This document shows, piece by piece, positions 1 through 7,580 of a stretch of DNA of 14,673 nt; the first letter of the stretch is position 1; the number at the start of each line of letters is the position of its first letter. Both the position numbers and the translations under genes were made by a program. The notes under the pieces were generated by a model. It searched no databases and was not told the DNA's origin. It saw nothing but the letters and a program-made list of their open reading frames with translations. This DNA is from Thermoleophilia bacterium (GTDB lineage Bacteria > Actinomycetota > Thermoleophilia > Gaiellales > Gaiellaceae): NCBI GenBank assembly GCA_025934335.1, contig JAICYG010000059.1:1-14673 (forward strand), in the 5' to 3' direction.

Positions 1-776
1 CGCAGGATCGAGGCGACGACGACGTAGTCGTGCGGCTCCGGAAGGCGCTCGAGCAGCCAGTCGACCGCCTCGGGCGTGTGGGCGCCGTCGCGGACCTCGG
101 TGTCTCTCAGCTCGAGCCTACCGGGAAGGGCGGCCTCTGCGAGCGGCCGGCGCTCGCCGAGCAGCGCCTCGACCGCCTCGGCTGCGCCGCCGATCCGCGT
201 CGCGCCGGGGACGAGGTGGGCGAACTCCTCGTCGGGAAGGATCACGGTCGCCTCGGGTGTTGCGACGGCGAGCTTCTCGGCGGCGATCTGCTCCCTCGTC
301 TCGCCGAGCACGTCCGTGTGCTCGAGCCCCACGTTCGTCAGCAGCACGACAGGGGCGCGGATCGTGTTCGTCGCGTCGTAGCGGCCGCCGAGCCCGGCCT
401 CGATCGCGGCCACCGTGGCGCCGCGCTCGGCGAAGTCGGCGAACGCAGCGGCGGTGAGGGCCTCGAACTGCGTCGCTCCGACCGCCTCGGCAGCGCGCCG
501 GATGCGCGCGACGGCGCGCTCGAAGCCGCCCGGGTCGGTGTCGAGCCGCTCGTGCCAGCCCGCGACGTGGGGTGAGGTGTAGGCGGGCCCGCCGACCGTG
601 CGCGCGATGCGGCGGGCGGCGGTCGACTTCCCTTTCGTGCCGACGACATGCACGGCCCGGAACGCCCGCTGCGGATTCCCGAGCCGCTCGAGCAGCACGG
701 TCATGCGCTCGGTCCCGAACCCGTCGGTCGGCCAGGGCGAGAGCGACTCGAGCCACCTGGTCGCGGGATCACCCAT
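1..776 (-). CDS. folC: Dihydrofolate/folylpolyglutamate synthase (FolC), C-terminus cut by window edge
   Basis: FolC joins glutamate to dihydropteroate or to folates in the cytoplasm, using ATP. The visible 258 residues start with MGDPATRWLE and stay open to base 1. Visible family landmarks are TERMTVLLERLGNPQ (about 22-36), the P-loop GTKGKST (46-52), YTSPH (66-70), EAGLGGRYDATN (126-137), VGLEHTDVLG (149-158) and DGAHTP (230-235). The usual FolC P-loop is GTNGKGS, so this one is closer to the Mur-ligase form, and DGAHTP replaces the common DGAHNP. The ATG at 776 is the conservative start. An in-frame GTG at 782 sits 12 nt from a GGAGG (795-799) and is a real alternative. The gene lies downstream of valS and a GNAT gene on the same strand, and valS-folC adjacency is common in bacteria. 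A divergent Mur-ligase-like protein is the less likely alternative. Confidence 0.9.
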   Translation of the reverse strand, partial: MGDPATRWLESLSPWPTDGFGTERMTVLLERLGNPQRAFRAVHVVGTKGKSTAARRIARTVGGPAYTSPHVAGWHERLDTDPGGFERAVARIRRAAEAVGATQFEALTAAAFADFAERGATVAAIEAGLGGRYDATNTIRAPVVLLTNVGLEHTDVLGETREQIAAEKLAVATPEATVILPDEEFAHLVPGATRIGGAAEAVEALLGERRPLAEAALPGRLELRDTEVRDGAHTPEAVDWLLERLPEPHDYVVVASIL

Positions 777-808
777 ACGCACAAACCCGCCACGCCTCCG
801 TCACCGAA

Positions 809-828
809 CTGCAAACTCCCCTGCAAAC
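809..828. repeat. Short direct repeat CTGCAAAC x2 upstream of folC
   Basis: The octamer CTGCAAAC occurs at 809-816 and again at 821-828, a 12-nt period, in the 110-bp gap between folC and the GNAT gene. On the folC strand it reads GTTTGCAG. It could be a regulator half-site pair or chance; no promoter hexamers stand out beside it. Confidence 0.35.
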
Positions 829-852
829 CGTGGGGTTCCGGCGGGACACGTC

Positions 853-883
853 CGGTGGCAGCCACCGTCACAGAGGTGTGACG
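853..883. other. Two abutting inverted repeats after the GNAT stop codon
   Basis: Two hairpin-forming repeats lie directly after the GNAT stop codon. The first in transcription order is a 7-bp stem, CGTCACA (866-872) with TGTGACG (877-883), and a 4-nt loop. The second is a 15-nt perfect palindrome, CGGTGGC-A-GCCACCG (853-867), which shares two bases with the first. Neither is followed by a T-run on the minus strand, so they are not textbook intrinsic terminators. They may stabilise the 3' end, attenuate read-through into folC, or be mutually exclusive structures. Confidence 0.45.
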
Positions 884-886
884 CGC

Positions 887-1357
887 TCACGGGTAGACGA
901 AGCGCAGCGCGCGGGTCGTGCCGTCCCCGAAGCGGGCATACTCGGCGATCTCGCCGGCGGGGCGGAAGCCGGCTCGCGCGGCGACTCGCTGTGAGCGCTC
1001 GTTCTCCGGATGCGTGCACAGGACCACGGAAGTCTCGCCCGAGGCGAGCAGGAAGTCGCGGACAAGCACGAGGCTGCGCCTGGCGAGACCTCTGCCCCAC
1101 ACCTCGGGGCGGAGGAAGTAGCCGACCTCGAACGGGCGCTTCTGCGCGGCGCACCAGATCCGGCCGACGGGCGCGCCGCCTGCGACGATCGCGAACGCAG
1201 GCGCCTCGGCGTCGGGCGCCGGCGGCGCGCCGAACGCGGGCCCGAAGTACCGCCCGATCTCGGGGCTCGCCGGCGTGAGCGCGACCGCACGCGCGTCCTC
1301 ATCCGACCACGGCCGAAGCACGAGGTCGCCGTCGGTCAGCTCAGCCGCCGATGGCAT
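887..1357 (-). CDS. GNAT-family N-acetyltransferase (RimJ/RimL-like)
   Basis: This 156-residue protein is a cytoplasmic acetyltransferase of the GNAT_3/RimJ-RimL type, which moves acetyl from acetyl-CoA to an amine. It begins with TDGDLVLRPWSDEDA, typical of the fold's first strand. FEVGYFLRPEVWGRGLA (about 76-92) contains the acetyl-CoA pyrophosphate-binding loop (RPEVWGRG), followed by a helix, and HPENERSQRVAARAGFR is the usual C-terminal segment in which an Asn and a following Gly-Phe mark the family. The length is normal. The ATG start lies 17 nt inside the end of valS in another frame, so translation is probably coupled to valS. No strong Shine-Dalgarno site precedes it. The substrate cannot be told from sequence; ribosomal protein N-termini, small metabolites or antibiotics are all possible. 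Confidence 0.88.
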   Translation of the reverse strand: MPSAAELTDGDLVLRPWSDEDARAVALTPASPEIGRYFGPAFGAPPAPDAEAPAFAIVAGGAPVGRIWCAAQKRPFEVGYFLRPEVWGRGLARRSLVLVRDFLLASGETSVVLCTHPENERSQRVAARAGFRPAGEIAEYARFGDGTTRALRFVYP

Positions 1358-3749
1358 CGAGCTCGCGGCGGTAGCGCTCGAGCTTCTCGCGCTCCGCGGC
1401 TACGACCTCGGCAGGGGCGTTCTGGACGAAGCGCTCGTTCCCGAGCATCTTTTCGGATCGCGCCACCTCGCCGCGCAGACGCTCGCGCTCCGCCTCGACG
1501 TTCCCGTTCTCGCGCTGCGGCGCACGGTCGGGCTTCACGACCGCGTCGAAGATCCGCTGCTCGTCGCTATCGAGCTGCGGCACCACGCCCGAGCGCCGGA
1601 AGACCTGCGCGTACCCCTGCACCCGCTCGAGCGCGCCCGCCTCCGCCGCGTCGCCCGGCTCGGGCCACGGCGCGACGATCAGCCGCGACTCGCGACCCGG
1701 CAGGAACGACCAGATCTCCTCCGTCACGTGCGGCATCGCCGGGTGCAGCAGCTTGAGGAGCCGCTCGAGCGCCGCCGTCGCGGTTGCGCGCGCGTCGGCG
1801 TCGGCGTCGTACAACCGCGCCTTCACGGCCTCGAGGTACCAGTCGCAGAAGTCGTCGAAGGTCACGTGGTACAGCTCGTCCATCGTGTGCGCGAAGTCGA
1901 ACTCGCCGAGGTAGCCCTCGATCGCCCGCTGCGCCTGCGAGAGCCGCGCGAGGATCCACCGCTCCTCGAGCGTCGAGGGCCTCTCCGCCGGCGCCGCGCC
2001 CTCGCACGCCTTGACGATCAGCCGCGCCGCGTTCCAGAGCTTGTTCGAGAGCTTCCCGCCCTCCTCGATCGCGGCGTACGAGAACCGCACGTCCTGGGTG
2101 AGCGAGTTCTTCAGCAGCCCGTAACGCGTTGCGTCCGCGCCGAACCGGTTCAGCACCTCGAACGCGTCGATGCCCGTGCCGAGCGACTTCGACATCCGCC
2201 GCCCGTCGGGCGCGAGCACGGTCGGATGGATGACCACGTCCGAGAACGGCTTCTCGCCGAGCAGCTCCAGCCCCGAGAAGATCATCCGGTTCTCCCAGAG
2301 TCGGATGATGTCCCGAGCGGTCGTGCTGACGTGGCCCGGGTAGAACTGCTCGAGCTCCGGCGTCTGCTCGGGCCAGCCGAGGGTGGCGAACGGCCAGAGC
2401 GCCGAGCTGAACCACGTGTCGAGAACGTCGGTCTCGCGCGTCAGCTCCTTCGCACCGCACTCGGCGCACGCAGCCGGCTCCTCGAGCTGGACGGTGACGT
2501 GACCGTCCGGGCAGTACCACGCCGGGATCTGATGGCCCCACCAGATCTGCCGCGAGATGCACCAGTCCGGCGCGTTCTCGAGCGAGTCGATCGCAAAGCG
2601 ATGCTGGCTCTCAGGGTGGTAGCGGATCTCGCCGCTTCGTAGCGCCTCGAGCGGCCGCTGCTTGATCTCGTCCATCGAGCACCACCACTGGAGCGAGATC
2701 AGCGGCTCGATCCGCGAGTGACAGCGCTCGCAGAAGGCGACGCTGTGCCGATAGTGCTCCCGCTGCTCGAGCAGGTCGCGCTCGCGGCACCAGTCGAGGA
2801 TCCGCCGGCCGGCCTCGTCCTGTGTCAGGCCTTCGAGGCCCTCCGCCGTGACGAGCCCGTCCGGCCCGATGCAGCTCGGCTCGGGAAGCCCGTGGTCCCG
2901 GCCGATCTCGAAGTCCGTCGGGTCGTGCGCCGGCGTAATCTTGAGAGCCCCGGTGCCGAACTCGCGCTCGACGCGCTCGTCGGCGATCACCGGGACACGG
3001 CGCTCGACCCACGGCACGATCACCTCGCGGCCGACGAGGTGCTTGTAGCGCTCGTCGTCGGGATGCACGGCGACGGCCACGTCGGCGGGGATCGTCGCGG
3101 GGCGCACCGTCGCGATCGCGATGTGGCCCTCGCCGTCGGCGAGCGGGTAACGGATCATCGAGAGGGTGTCGTCGGTGTCCTCGTGCTCGAGCTCGAGGTC
3201 CGAGAGCGACGTCTCGTGGTACGGGCACCAGTTGATGATCCGATTCGCACGGTAGATCCAGCCGCGGCCGTGCAGATGCACGAAGAACTGCATGACCGCA
3301 CGGCTGTAGCCCTCGTCCATCGTCATCCTCGAGCGGCGATAGTCGAGCGACGCACCGATCCGGCGAAAGTCGTCGAGGATCTTCCCGCCGTAGTCGTGCA
3401 GCCACGCCCACACGCGCTCGACGAACGCATCGCGCCCGAGCTCCTGTCTCGACGTTCCTTCCGCGAGCAGTGCCTTCTCGACGACGTTCTGTGTCGAGAT
3501 CCCGGCGTGATCGAAACCCGGCTGGAAGAGGACGTTGCACCCCTCCATCCGCTTCCAGCGGATGAGCGTGTCGCCGACGGCGAGGTTGAGCGCGTGTCCC
3601 GTGTGCAACCGCCCGGTCACGTTGGGCGGTGGGTGGCAGTCGACGTACGGCGCGCGCGACGGATCGGGCTCGGCGTCGTACAGCCCTTCCTCCTCCCACG
3701 TCCGCTGCCAGCGCTCCTCGACGTCGTGCGGGTCGTACCTCGGCTCCAT
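1341..3749 (-). CDS. valS: Valyl-tRNA synthetase
   Basis: ValS charges tRNA-Val with valine and hydrolyses misactivated threonine. The 802-residue product is a class I synthetase. It shows the N-terminal YDPHDVEERW, the HIGH motif as HTGH (49-52), GFDHAGISTQ (78-87), the editing-domain strand ATVRPAT (213-219), FGTGALKITPAHDPTDF (264-280), cysteine pairs C340/C343 and C428/C431 that may bind zinc, CISRQIWWGHQIPAWYC (397-413), DTWFSSALWPF (444-454) and RMSKS (518-522) as the KMSKS loop. Residues 745-795 form the C-terminal charged coiled coil. It is shorter than the roughly 860-950 residues of many ValS proteins, with loss mostly before the coiled coil. The ATG at 3749 is chosen because GAGGGG lies 6 nt upstream and the family start is M-x-x-x-YDP. 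ATGs at 3767 and 3779 would add 6 or 10 residues. It heads valS-GNAT-folC. Confidence 0.97.
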   Translation of the reverse strand: MEPRYDPHDVEERWQRTWEEEGLYDAEPDPSRAPYVDCHPPPNVTGRLHTGHALNLAVGDTLIRWKRMEGCNVLFQPGFDHAGISTQNVVEKALLAEGTSRQELGRDAFVERVWAWLHDYGGKILDDFRRIGASLDYRRSRMTMDEGYSRAVMQFFVHLHGRGWIYRANRIINWCPYHETSLSDLELEHEDTDDTLSMIRYPLADGEGHIAIATVRPATIPADVAVAVHPDDERYKHLVGREVIVPWVERRVPVIADERVEREFGTGALKITPAHDPTDFEIGRDHGLPEPSCIGPDGLVTAEGLEGLTQDEAGRRILDWCRERDLLEQREHYRHSVAFCERCHSRIEPLISLQWWCSMDEIKQRPLEALRSGEIRYHPESQHRFAIDSLENAPDWCISRQIWWGHQIPAWYCPDGHVTVQLEEPAACAECGAKELTRETDVLDTWFSSALWPFATLGWPEQTPELEQFYPGHVSTTARDIIRLWENRMIFSGLELLGEKPFSDVVIHPTVLAPDGRRMSKSLGTGIDAFEVLNRFGADATRYGLLKNSLTQDVRFSYAAIEEGGKLSNKLWNAARLIVKACEGAAPAERPSTLEERWILARLSQAQRAIEGYLGEFDFAHTMDELYHVTFDDFCDWYLEAVKARLYDADADARATATAALERLLKLLHPAMPHVTEEIWSFLPGRESRLIVAPWPEPGDAAEAGALERVQGYAQVFRRSGVVPQLDSDEQRIFDAVVKPDRAPQRENGNVEAERERLRGEVARSEKMLGNERFVQNAPAEVVAAEREKLERYRRELDAIGG

Positions 3750-3755
3750 ACTCCG

Positions 3756-3761
3756 CCCCTC
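3756..3761 (-). promoter_or_regulatory. Ribosome binding site that fixes the valS start
   Basis: GAGGGG on the minus strand, 6 nt before the ATG at 3749. The two upstream in-frame ATGs (3767, 3779) have no comparable site at usual spacing, so this favours the shorter ValS. Confidence 0.6.
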
Positions 3762-3807
3762 GCTCATGCCGAGCGCCATCGTATGGCCGGAGGAGGGCTA
3801 CGCAGGA

Positions 3808-3835
3808 ACTATGTCGTCAGTATGCCACGCGTGAA
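3808..3835 (-). promoter_or_regulatory. Weak candidate promoter for valS
   Basis: On the minus strand TTCACG (3835-3830) is followed after 16 nt by CATAGT (3813-3808), about 58 nt before the valS ATG. Both hexamers are only partial matches to the housekeeping consensus. No T-box-like leader was recognised; the 160-bp space is too short for a complete one and no tRNA-pairing bulge motif was seen. Confidence 0.3.
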
Positions 3836-3859
3836 CGCTTCGGATTCATGCCGGGGGCC

Positions 3860-3875
3860 GGCGCCGGGGGGCGCC
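3860..3875. other. GC hairpin in the ggt-valS gap
   Basis: GGCGCC (3860-3865) and GGCGCC (3870-3875) pair into a 6-bp all-GC stem with a GGGG loop (CCCC on the minus strand). It sits about 65 nt after the ggt stop codon and before the valS promoter candidate. It lacks a following T-run, so it is at best a factor-dependent or partial terminator. The rest of the 3780-3940 gap holds nothing else recognisable. Confidence 0.3.
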
Positions 3876-3940
3876 CGTACGAGGGAGCGGCGTGGTTCTA
3901 CGCTGAATACGGCGATCGGTCCGCTCATCGGGCGCCGCCC

Positions 3941-5596
3941 CTAGCGACAGACGGCGTAGCCCTGCATGCCGCGCGGGTTCGAAGCGGCGACGATCTGCCC
4001 GGCCTGACGCTTGACCGCGCTGACGCGGCCGAGCGACCAGGGCGGCGCGACGGTCACGTCGTGGCCGCGGCCACGGAGCTCCGCGATCACCTCGTCACCG
4101 AAGCGCGACTCGACCGTGAGCGAGCGCGGTGCATAGCCGCGCGGGTCGAACGACGCGATCAGATGGTCGGTGTGCCATTCCGGCGCGTCGATCGCCGCCT
4201 GCAGGTCGAGGCCGCGGTCGACGTGGCGGACGAGCGCGTGCAGCGCCCACTGCTCCTGCTGGTCGCCGCCCGGCGTGCCGTAGGCCAGCCACGGCTCACC
4301 GTCGCGGAGGACGAGCCCTGGCGACAGGGTCGTCCGCGGCCGTTTGCCCGGAGCGAGCGACGACGGCAGCCCCTCCTCGAGCCAGAACATCTGCGCCCGC
4401 GATCCGAGCGGCCAGCCGAGCGCGGGGATCGTCGGCGAGCTCTGCAGCCACCCTCCGCTCGGCGTCGCCGACACGAGGTTCCCCCACCGGTCAGCCACGT
4501 CCAGATGCACCGTGTCCCCGCGCGTCGGCTCTCCGCCGCCGAGCGCGACCGCCGCGTCGACGAGCGACGGCAGTTTTCCGCTCCCCGGGCGCAATTCTCC
4601 GCTCGCCTCGTCCCCGATCAACGAGCGCCGTTCGGCCGCGTACTCCTCGGACAGAAGGCGATGTAGAGGTACATCTACATCGCCGTACATCGCGTCCCTG
4701 TCCGCAAAGGCGAGCTTGGCCGCCTCGGTCATGACGTGAACGAGCTCGGCCTCGGAGAGCGAGGCCGTGTCGAACCCCTCGAGGATCGCGAGCTGCTGCA
4801 GGCCCGACGGGCCCTGCCCCCACGCGCCGGTCTTGCAGACGGTCAGCCCTCGATAGGAGACGGTCGCCGGCGGCTCGAGGCTCGCCCGCCAGGCCGCCAG
4901 GTCATCGCCCGTCAGCAACCCGTCGTGCTCGCGCGAGAAGCGGTCGATCTCCTCCGCGATGAAACCCTCGTAGAAAACGCGCCTGGCGCCGTCGACGGTC
5001 CCGCCCGACTCGTCGAGGAGCCGCCGCCAGGTCGCCGCGAGCCGCGGGTTCCGGAAGATCGAGCCGGGTCGTGGCGCCGGCAAATACAGCTCCGCGGAGC
5101 CGGGCCACGTGCGGAGGAGCGGCTCGACCTTCTCGATCGTCATCGCGATGCCCGGGATGACCGGATAGCCGTCCTCGGCATAGCCGATCGCGAACTCGAG
5201 CACGTCGGCAAGCCCCCACGTCCCGAACTGCTCGAGCAGTGTCAGCCAGCCGTCGAACGCGCCGGGCACGCACGCGGCGAGCAGCCCCGTCCCCGGCACG
5301 AGCGAGAGCCCACGCGACCGGTACTCCCCGATCGTCGCCGTACGAGGCGAGACCCCCTGCGCGCAGAGAACGAGCGGCTTCCCCGCGTCCACCGACCAGA
5401 AGATCGCCGGCAGGTCTCCGCCGGGGCCGTTCAGGTGCGGCTCGACGACCTGCAGCACGAACCCGGCCGCACACGCGGCGTCGAACGCGTTGCCGCCGCG
5501 CTCGAGCACGGCCATGCCCGCCTGCGACGCGAGCCAGTGCGTGGACGCGACGGCACCGAACGTGCCGCGCAGCTCGGGCCGCGTCGTGAAGCTCAC
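3941..5596 (-). CDS. Gamma-glutamyltransferase-like Ntn hydrolase
   Basis: GGT-family enzymes are made as one chain that cuts itself before a threonine, which becomes the N-terminal nucleophile of the small subunit. Here that residue is most likely Thr362 in TRGDTVHLDV, giving subunits of about 361 and 190 residues. Other landmarks are GGNAFDAACAAGFVLQVVEP (34-53), NGPGGD (56-61), VPGTGLLAACVPGAFDGW (100-117), the oxyanion-type GTPGGDQ (440-446) and RGHDV near the end. There is no signal peptide, so it should act in the cytoplasm, unlike periplasmic E. coli GGT. By eye, the classical glutamate-binding Arg (DFREMAP) is replaced in CAQGVSP (78-84), and the Asn and Asp contacts after the nucleophile are also missing, so the substrate may not be a gamma-glutamyl peptide. 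The GTG start at 5596 overlaps the dppF stop by 4 nt and has GAGG 7 nt upstream. It is the last gene of the peptide-transporter operon. Confidence 0.92.
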   Translation of the reverse strand: MSFTTRPELRGTFGAVASTHWLASQAGMAVLERGGNAFDAACAAGFVLQVVEPHLNGPGGDLPAIFWSVDAGKPLVLCAQGVSPRTATIGEYRSRGLSLVPGTGLLAACVPGAFDGWLTLLEQFGTWGLADVLEFAIGYAEDGYPVIPGIAMTIEKVEPLLRTWPGSAELYLPAPRPGSIFRNPRLAATWRRLLDESGGTVDGARRVFYEGFIAEEIDRFSREHDGLLTGDDLAAWRASLEPPATVSYRGLTVCKTGAWGQGPSGLQQLAILEGFDTASLSEAELVHVMTEAAKLAFADRDAMYGDVDVPLHRLLSEEYAAERRSLIGDEASGELRPGSGKLPSLVDAAVALGGGEPTRGDTVHLDVADRWGNLVSATPSGGWLQSSPTIPALGWPLGSRAQMFWLEEGLPSSLAPGKRPRTTLSPGLVLRDGEPWLAYGTPGGDQQEQWALHALVRHVDRGLDLQAAIDAPEWHTDHLIASFDPRGYAPRSLTVESRFGDEVIAELRGRGHDVTVAPPWSLGRVSAVKRQAGQIVAASNPRGMQGYAVCR

Positions 5597-6612
5597 CGGG
5601 CGACCTCGAGCGGCCGGTACAGGTCGGGCGTCTCGCCGCGCCGGACGAGGTGGCATGCGACGAGGTGGCCGTCGCCGACGTCGACGAGCGGCGGCTCCTC
5701 GTCATGCGACTGCGGTGCCGACCTGGGCTCGAGCGGGCAGCGCGTGCGGAAGCGGCAGCCGCTCGGCGGCTCGAGCGGGCTCGGCAGGTCGCCCTCGAGG
5801 ACGACCCGCGTTCGCGAGCGCTGCACCTCCGGGTCGGGCACGACGCCTGCCGAGAGGAGCGACTGCGTGTACGGGTGCTTCGGATTCCCGAACAGCTCGC
5901 GCGTGGGCGCGACCTCCACGATCTGGCCGAGGTACATCACGGCCACGCGGTCGCAGAGGTACTCGACGGTCGCGAGGTCGTGCGTGATGAAGAGGCACGA
6001 GAAACCGAGCTCCTCCTGCAGGTCGCGCAGCAGGTTGAGGATCGACGCCTGCACCGAGACATCGAGCGCCGAGACAGGCTCGTCGGCGACGAGCAGCTCC
6101 GGCGACACCGCCAGGGCTCGCGCGAGGCCGACCCGCTGCCGCTGGCCACCCGAGAGCTCGTGCGGGTAACGGAAGCGCAGCTCGTCGCGCAGCCCGACGC
6201 GGTCGAACAGCTGCGAGACGCGCACGTCGAGGTCACGGCCGCGCGCGAGCCCCTGCACGTCGAGCGGCTCGCCGACGATCTGCCCACAGGTCATGCGCGG
6301 GTCGAGTGACGAGTACGGGTCCTGGAACACCATGTGCATCGAGCGCCGCAACGGCCGCAGCGCTCTTCGTGAGAGGCGTGTGATGTCGGTGCCGTTCAGC
6401 CGGATCGCCCCCGCGGTCGGCGCGACGAGGCGCATGACGCAGTTGGCGACCGTGCTCTTGCCGCTGCCCGACTCGCCGACCAGCCCGAGCAGCTCGCCAC
6501 GGCCGATCCTGAAGGAGACGCCGTCGACCGCGTGGACGACGCCCTTCGCGCCGAGCCCGCGCACGGGGAAGTGCTTCACGAGCCCCTCCACCTCGAGCAC
6601 CGGCTCGGTCAC
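5593..6612 (-). CDS. dppF: Oligopeptide/dipeptide ABC transporter ATPase, DppF/OppF type
   Basis: This is one of two cytoplasmic ATPases that power the peptide importer encoded by the same operon. In the 339-residue protein, Walker A is GESGSGKS (46-53), the Q-loop is FQDPYSSLDPR (96-106), the signature is LSGGQRQR (153-160), Walker B is LLVADEP (173-179) and the switch is HDL (211-213). The C-terminal oligo_HPY region follows with KHPYTQSLL (245-253) and PSGCRFRTRCP (283-293). Cysteines remain at 286, 292 and 320, but the usual third cysteine of the four-cysteine cluster, before EEPPL, is absent (PRSAPQSHDEEPPL). The GTG start overlaps the dppD stop codon by 4 nt and the stop overlaps the ggt start by 4 nt, so translation is coupled on both sides. 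The F-type label rests on gene order and on FQDPYSSLDPR. Confidence 0.95.
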   Translation of the reverse strand: MTEPVLEVEGLVKHFPVRGLGAKGVVHAVDGVSFRIGRGELLGLVGESGSGKSTVANCVMRLVAPTAGAIRLNGTDITRLSRRALRPLRRSMHMVFQDPYSSLDPRMTCGQIVGEPLDVQGLARGRDLDVRVSQLFDRVGLRDELRFRYPHELSGGQRQRVGLARALAVSPELLVADEPVSALDVSVQASILNLLRDLQEELGFSCLFITHDLATVEYLCDRVAVMYLGQIVEVAPTRELFGNPKHPYTQSLLSAGVVPDPEVQRSRTRVVLEGDLPSPLEPPSGCRFRTRCPLEPRSAPQSHDEEPPLVDVGDGHLVACHLVRRGETPDLYRPLEVAR

Positions 6613-7580
6613 GCCACCGCCTCCACGTCAGGCCCCGGATGGAAGCAGGCGACGAGATGCTGTGGGCCGATCGAGCGCAGGTCGGGAACGTTCGAGCGTG
6701 TGATCTCGTCGGCGCGCGGGCAACGCGGCGCGAACGCGCAGCCGCGCGGCAGCTCGGCGAGCGACGGCACCCGCCCCGGGATCTCGCGCAGGCGGCCCGC
6801 GCCCGGCCGCGGCACCGCGCCGAGGAGCCCGTTCGTGTACGGATGCTGCGGCCGTGCGAACAGCTCGTGCACCGGCGCCTCCTCCACCTTCCGCCCTGCG
6901 TACATGACGACGACGCGGTCGGCGACGTCGGCGACCACTCCGAGGTTGTGCGTGATCAGGACGATCGCGGTGCCGAGACGCTCGCGGATGTCGCGCATCA
7001 GGTCGAGGATCCCGGCCTGGATCGTCACGTCGAGCGCGGTCGTCGGCTCGTCCGCGATCAGGATCTTCGGGTCGCAGGCGAGGGCCATCGCGATCATCAC
7101 CCGCTGGCGCATGCCGCCGGAGAGCTGGTGCGGGTACTCGTCGACGCGTCGTTCCGGCGAGGGGATGCGAACGAGGTGCAGGAGCTCGATCGCCCGCGCA
7201 CGCGCGTCGGCGCGGGAGAGCCCGAGGTGGCGTCGCAGCACCTCTCCGATCTGGTTCCCGACCTTGAACGCGGGATTGAGCGACGTCATCGGCTCCTGGA
7301 ACACGAACGCGATCTGCCGGCCGCGGATCTGGCGCAGACGCGATCCGGAGGCGCGGAGCAGGTCGACGCCGTCGAAGCGCGCCGTTCCGTTCACCGTCGC
7401 CGTCTCGGGCAGAAGACGCAGCAGCGACATGAAGCTGACGCTCTTGCCGCAGCCCGACTCGCCGACGACGCCGAGCACCTCGCTCTCGCCGAGCGTCAGC
7501 GAAAGATGGTCGACGGCGTGCACCGGCCCGTCGTCGGTGTCGAACCGCACCGACAGGTCTTCGACTTCCAGCAGGCTCAT
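6609..7580 (-). CDS. dppD: Oligopeptide/dipeptide ABC transporter ATPase, DppD/OppD type
   Basis: This is the second ATPase of the importer. The 323-residue protein has Walker A GESGCGKS (40-47), a Q-loop FQEPMTSLNP (94-103), signature LSGGMRQR (153-160), Walker B ILIADEPT (173-180) and switch HNL (211-213). The QEPMTSLNP and GGMRQRVMIAMAL forms are typical of the D-type subunit. The C-terminal oligo_HPY region has QHPYTNGLL and PRGCAFAPRCPRA. Cysteines at 281, 287 and 312 are present, but the third of the usual four is replaced in ADEITRSNVPDL, the same gap as in the partner ATPase. The ATG at 7580 overlaps the dppC stop by 4 nt. A longer reading to 7730 would enter dppC and adds a low-quality arginine-rich stretch, so it is rejected. 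The length matches DppD proteins. Confidence 0.95.
   Translation of the reverse strand: MSLLEVEDLSVRFDTDDGPVHAVDHLSLTLGESEVLGVVGESGCGKSVSFMSLLRLLPETATVNGTARFDGVDLLRASGSRLRQIRGRQIAFVFQEPMTSLNPAFKVGNQIGEVLRRHLGLSRADARARAIELLHLVRIPSPERRVDEYPHQLSGGMRQRVMIAMALACDPKILIADEPTTALDVTIQAGILDLMRDIRERLGTAIVLITHNLGVVADVADRVVVMYAGRKVEEAPVHELFARPQHPYTNGLLGAVPRPGAGRLREIPGRVPSLAELPRGCAFAPRCPRADEITRSNVPDLRSIGPQHLVACFHPGPDVEAVA

Noticed and set aside
3780..3940. T-box or other riboswitch ahead of valS
   Set aside because: The gap is short and no specifier-loop, antiterminator or T-run could be recognised.
2718..3944. Long plus-strand frame opposite valS
   Set aside because: Complement-frame shadow of ValS, low-complexity composition, no recognisable motif; the same holds for 1275-2642.
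5597..5656. N-terminal extension of the GGT-like enzyme
   Set aside because: It lies inside dppF, is Pro/Arg-rich and is not a signal peptide; GTG at 5596 with a GAGG site and 4-nt overlap is preferred.
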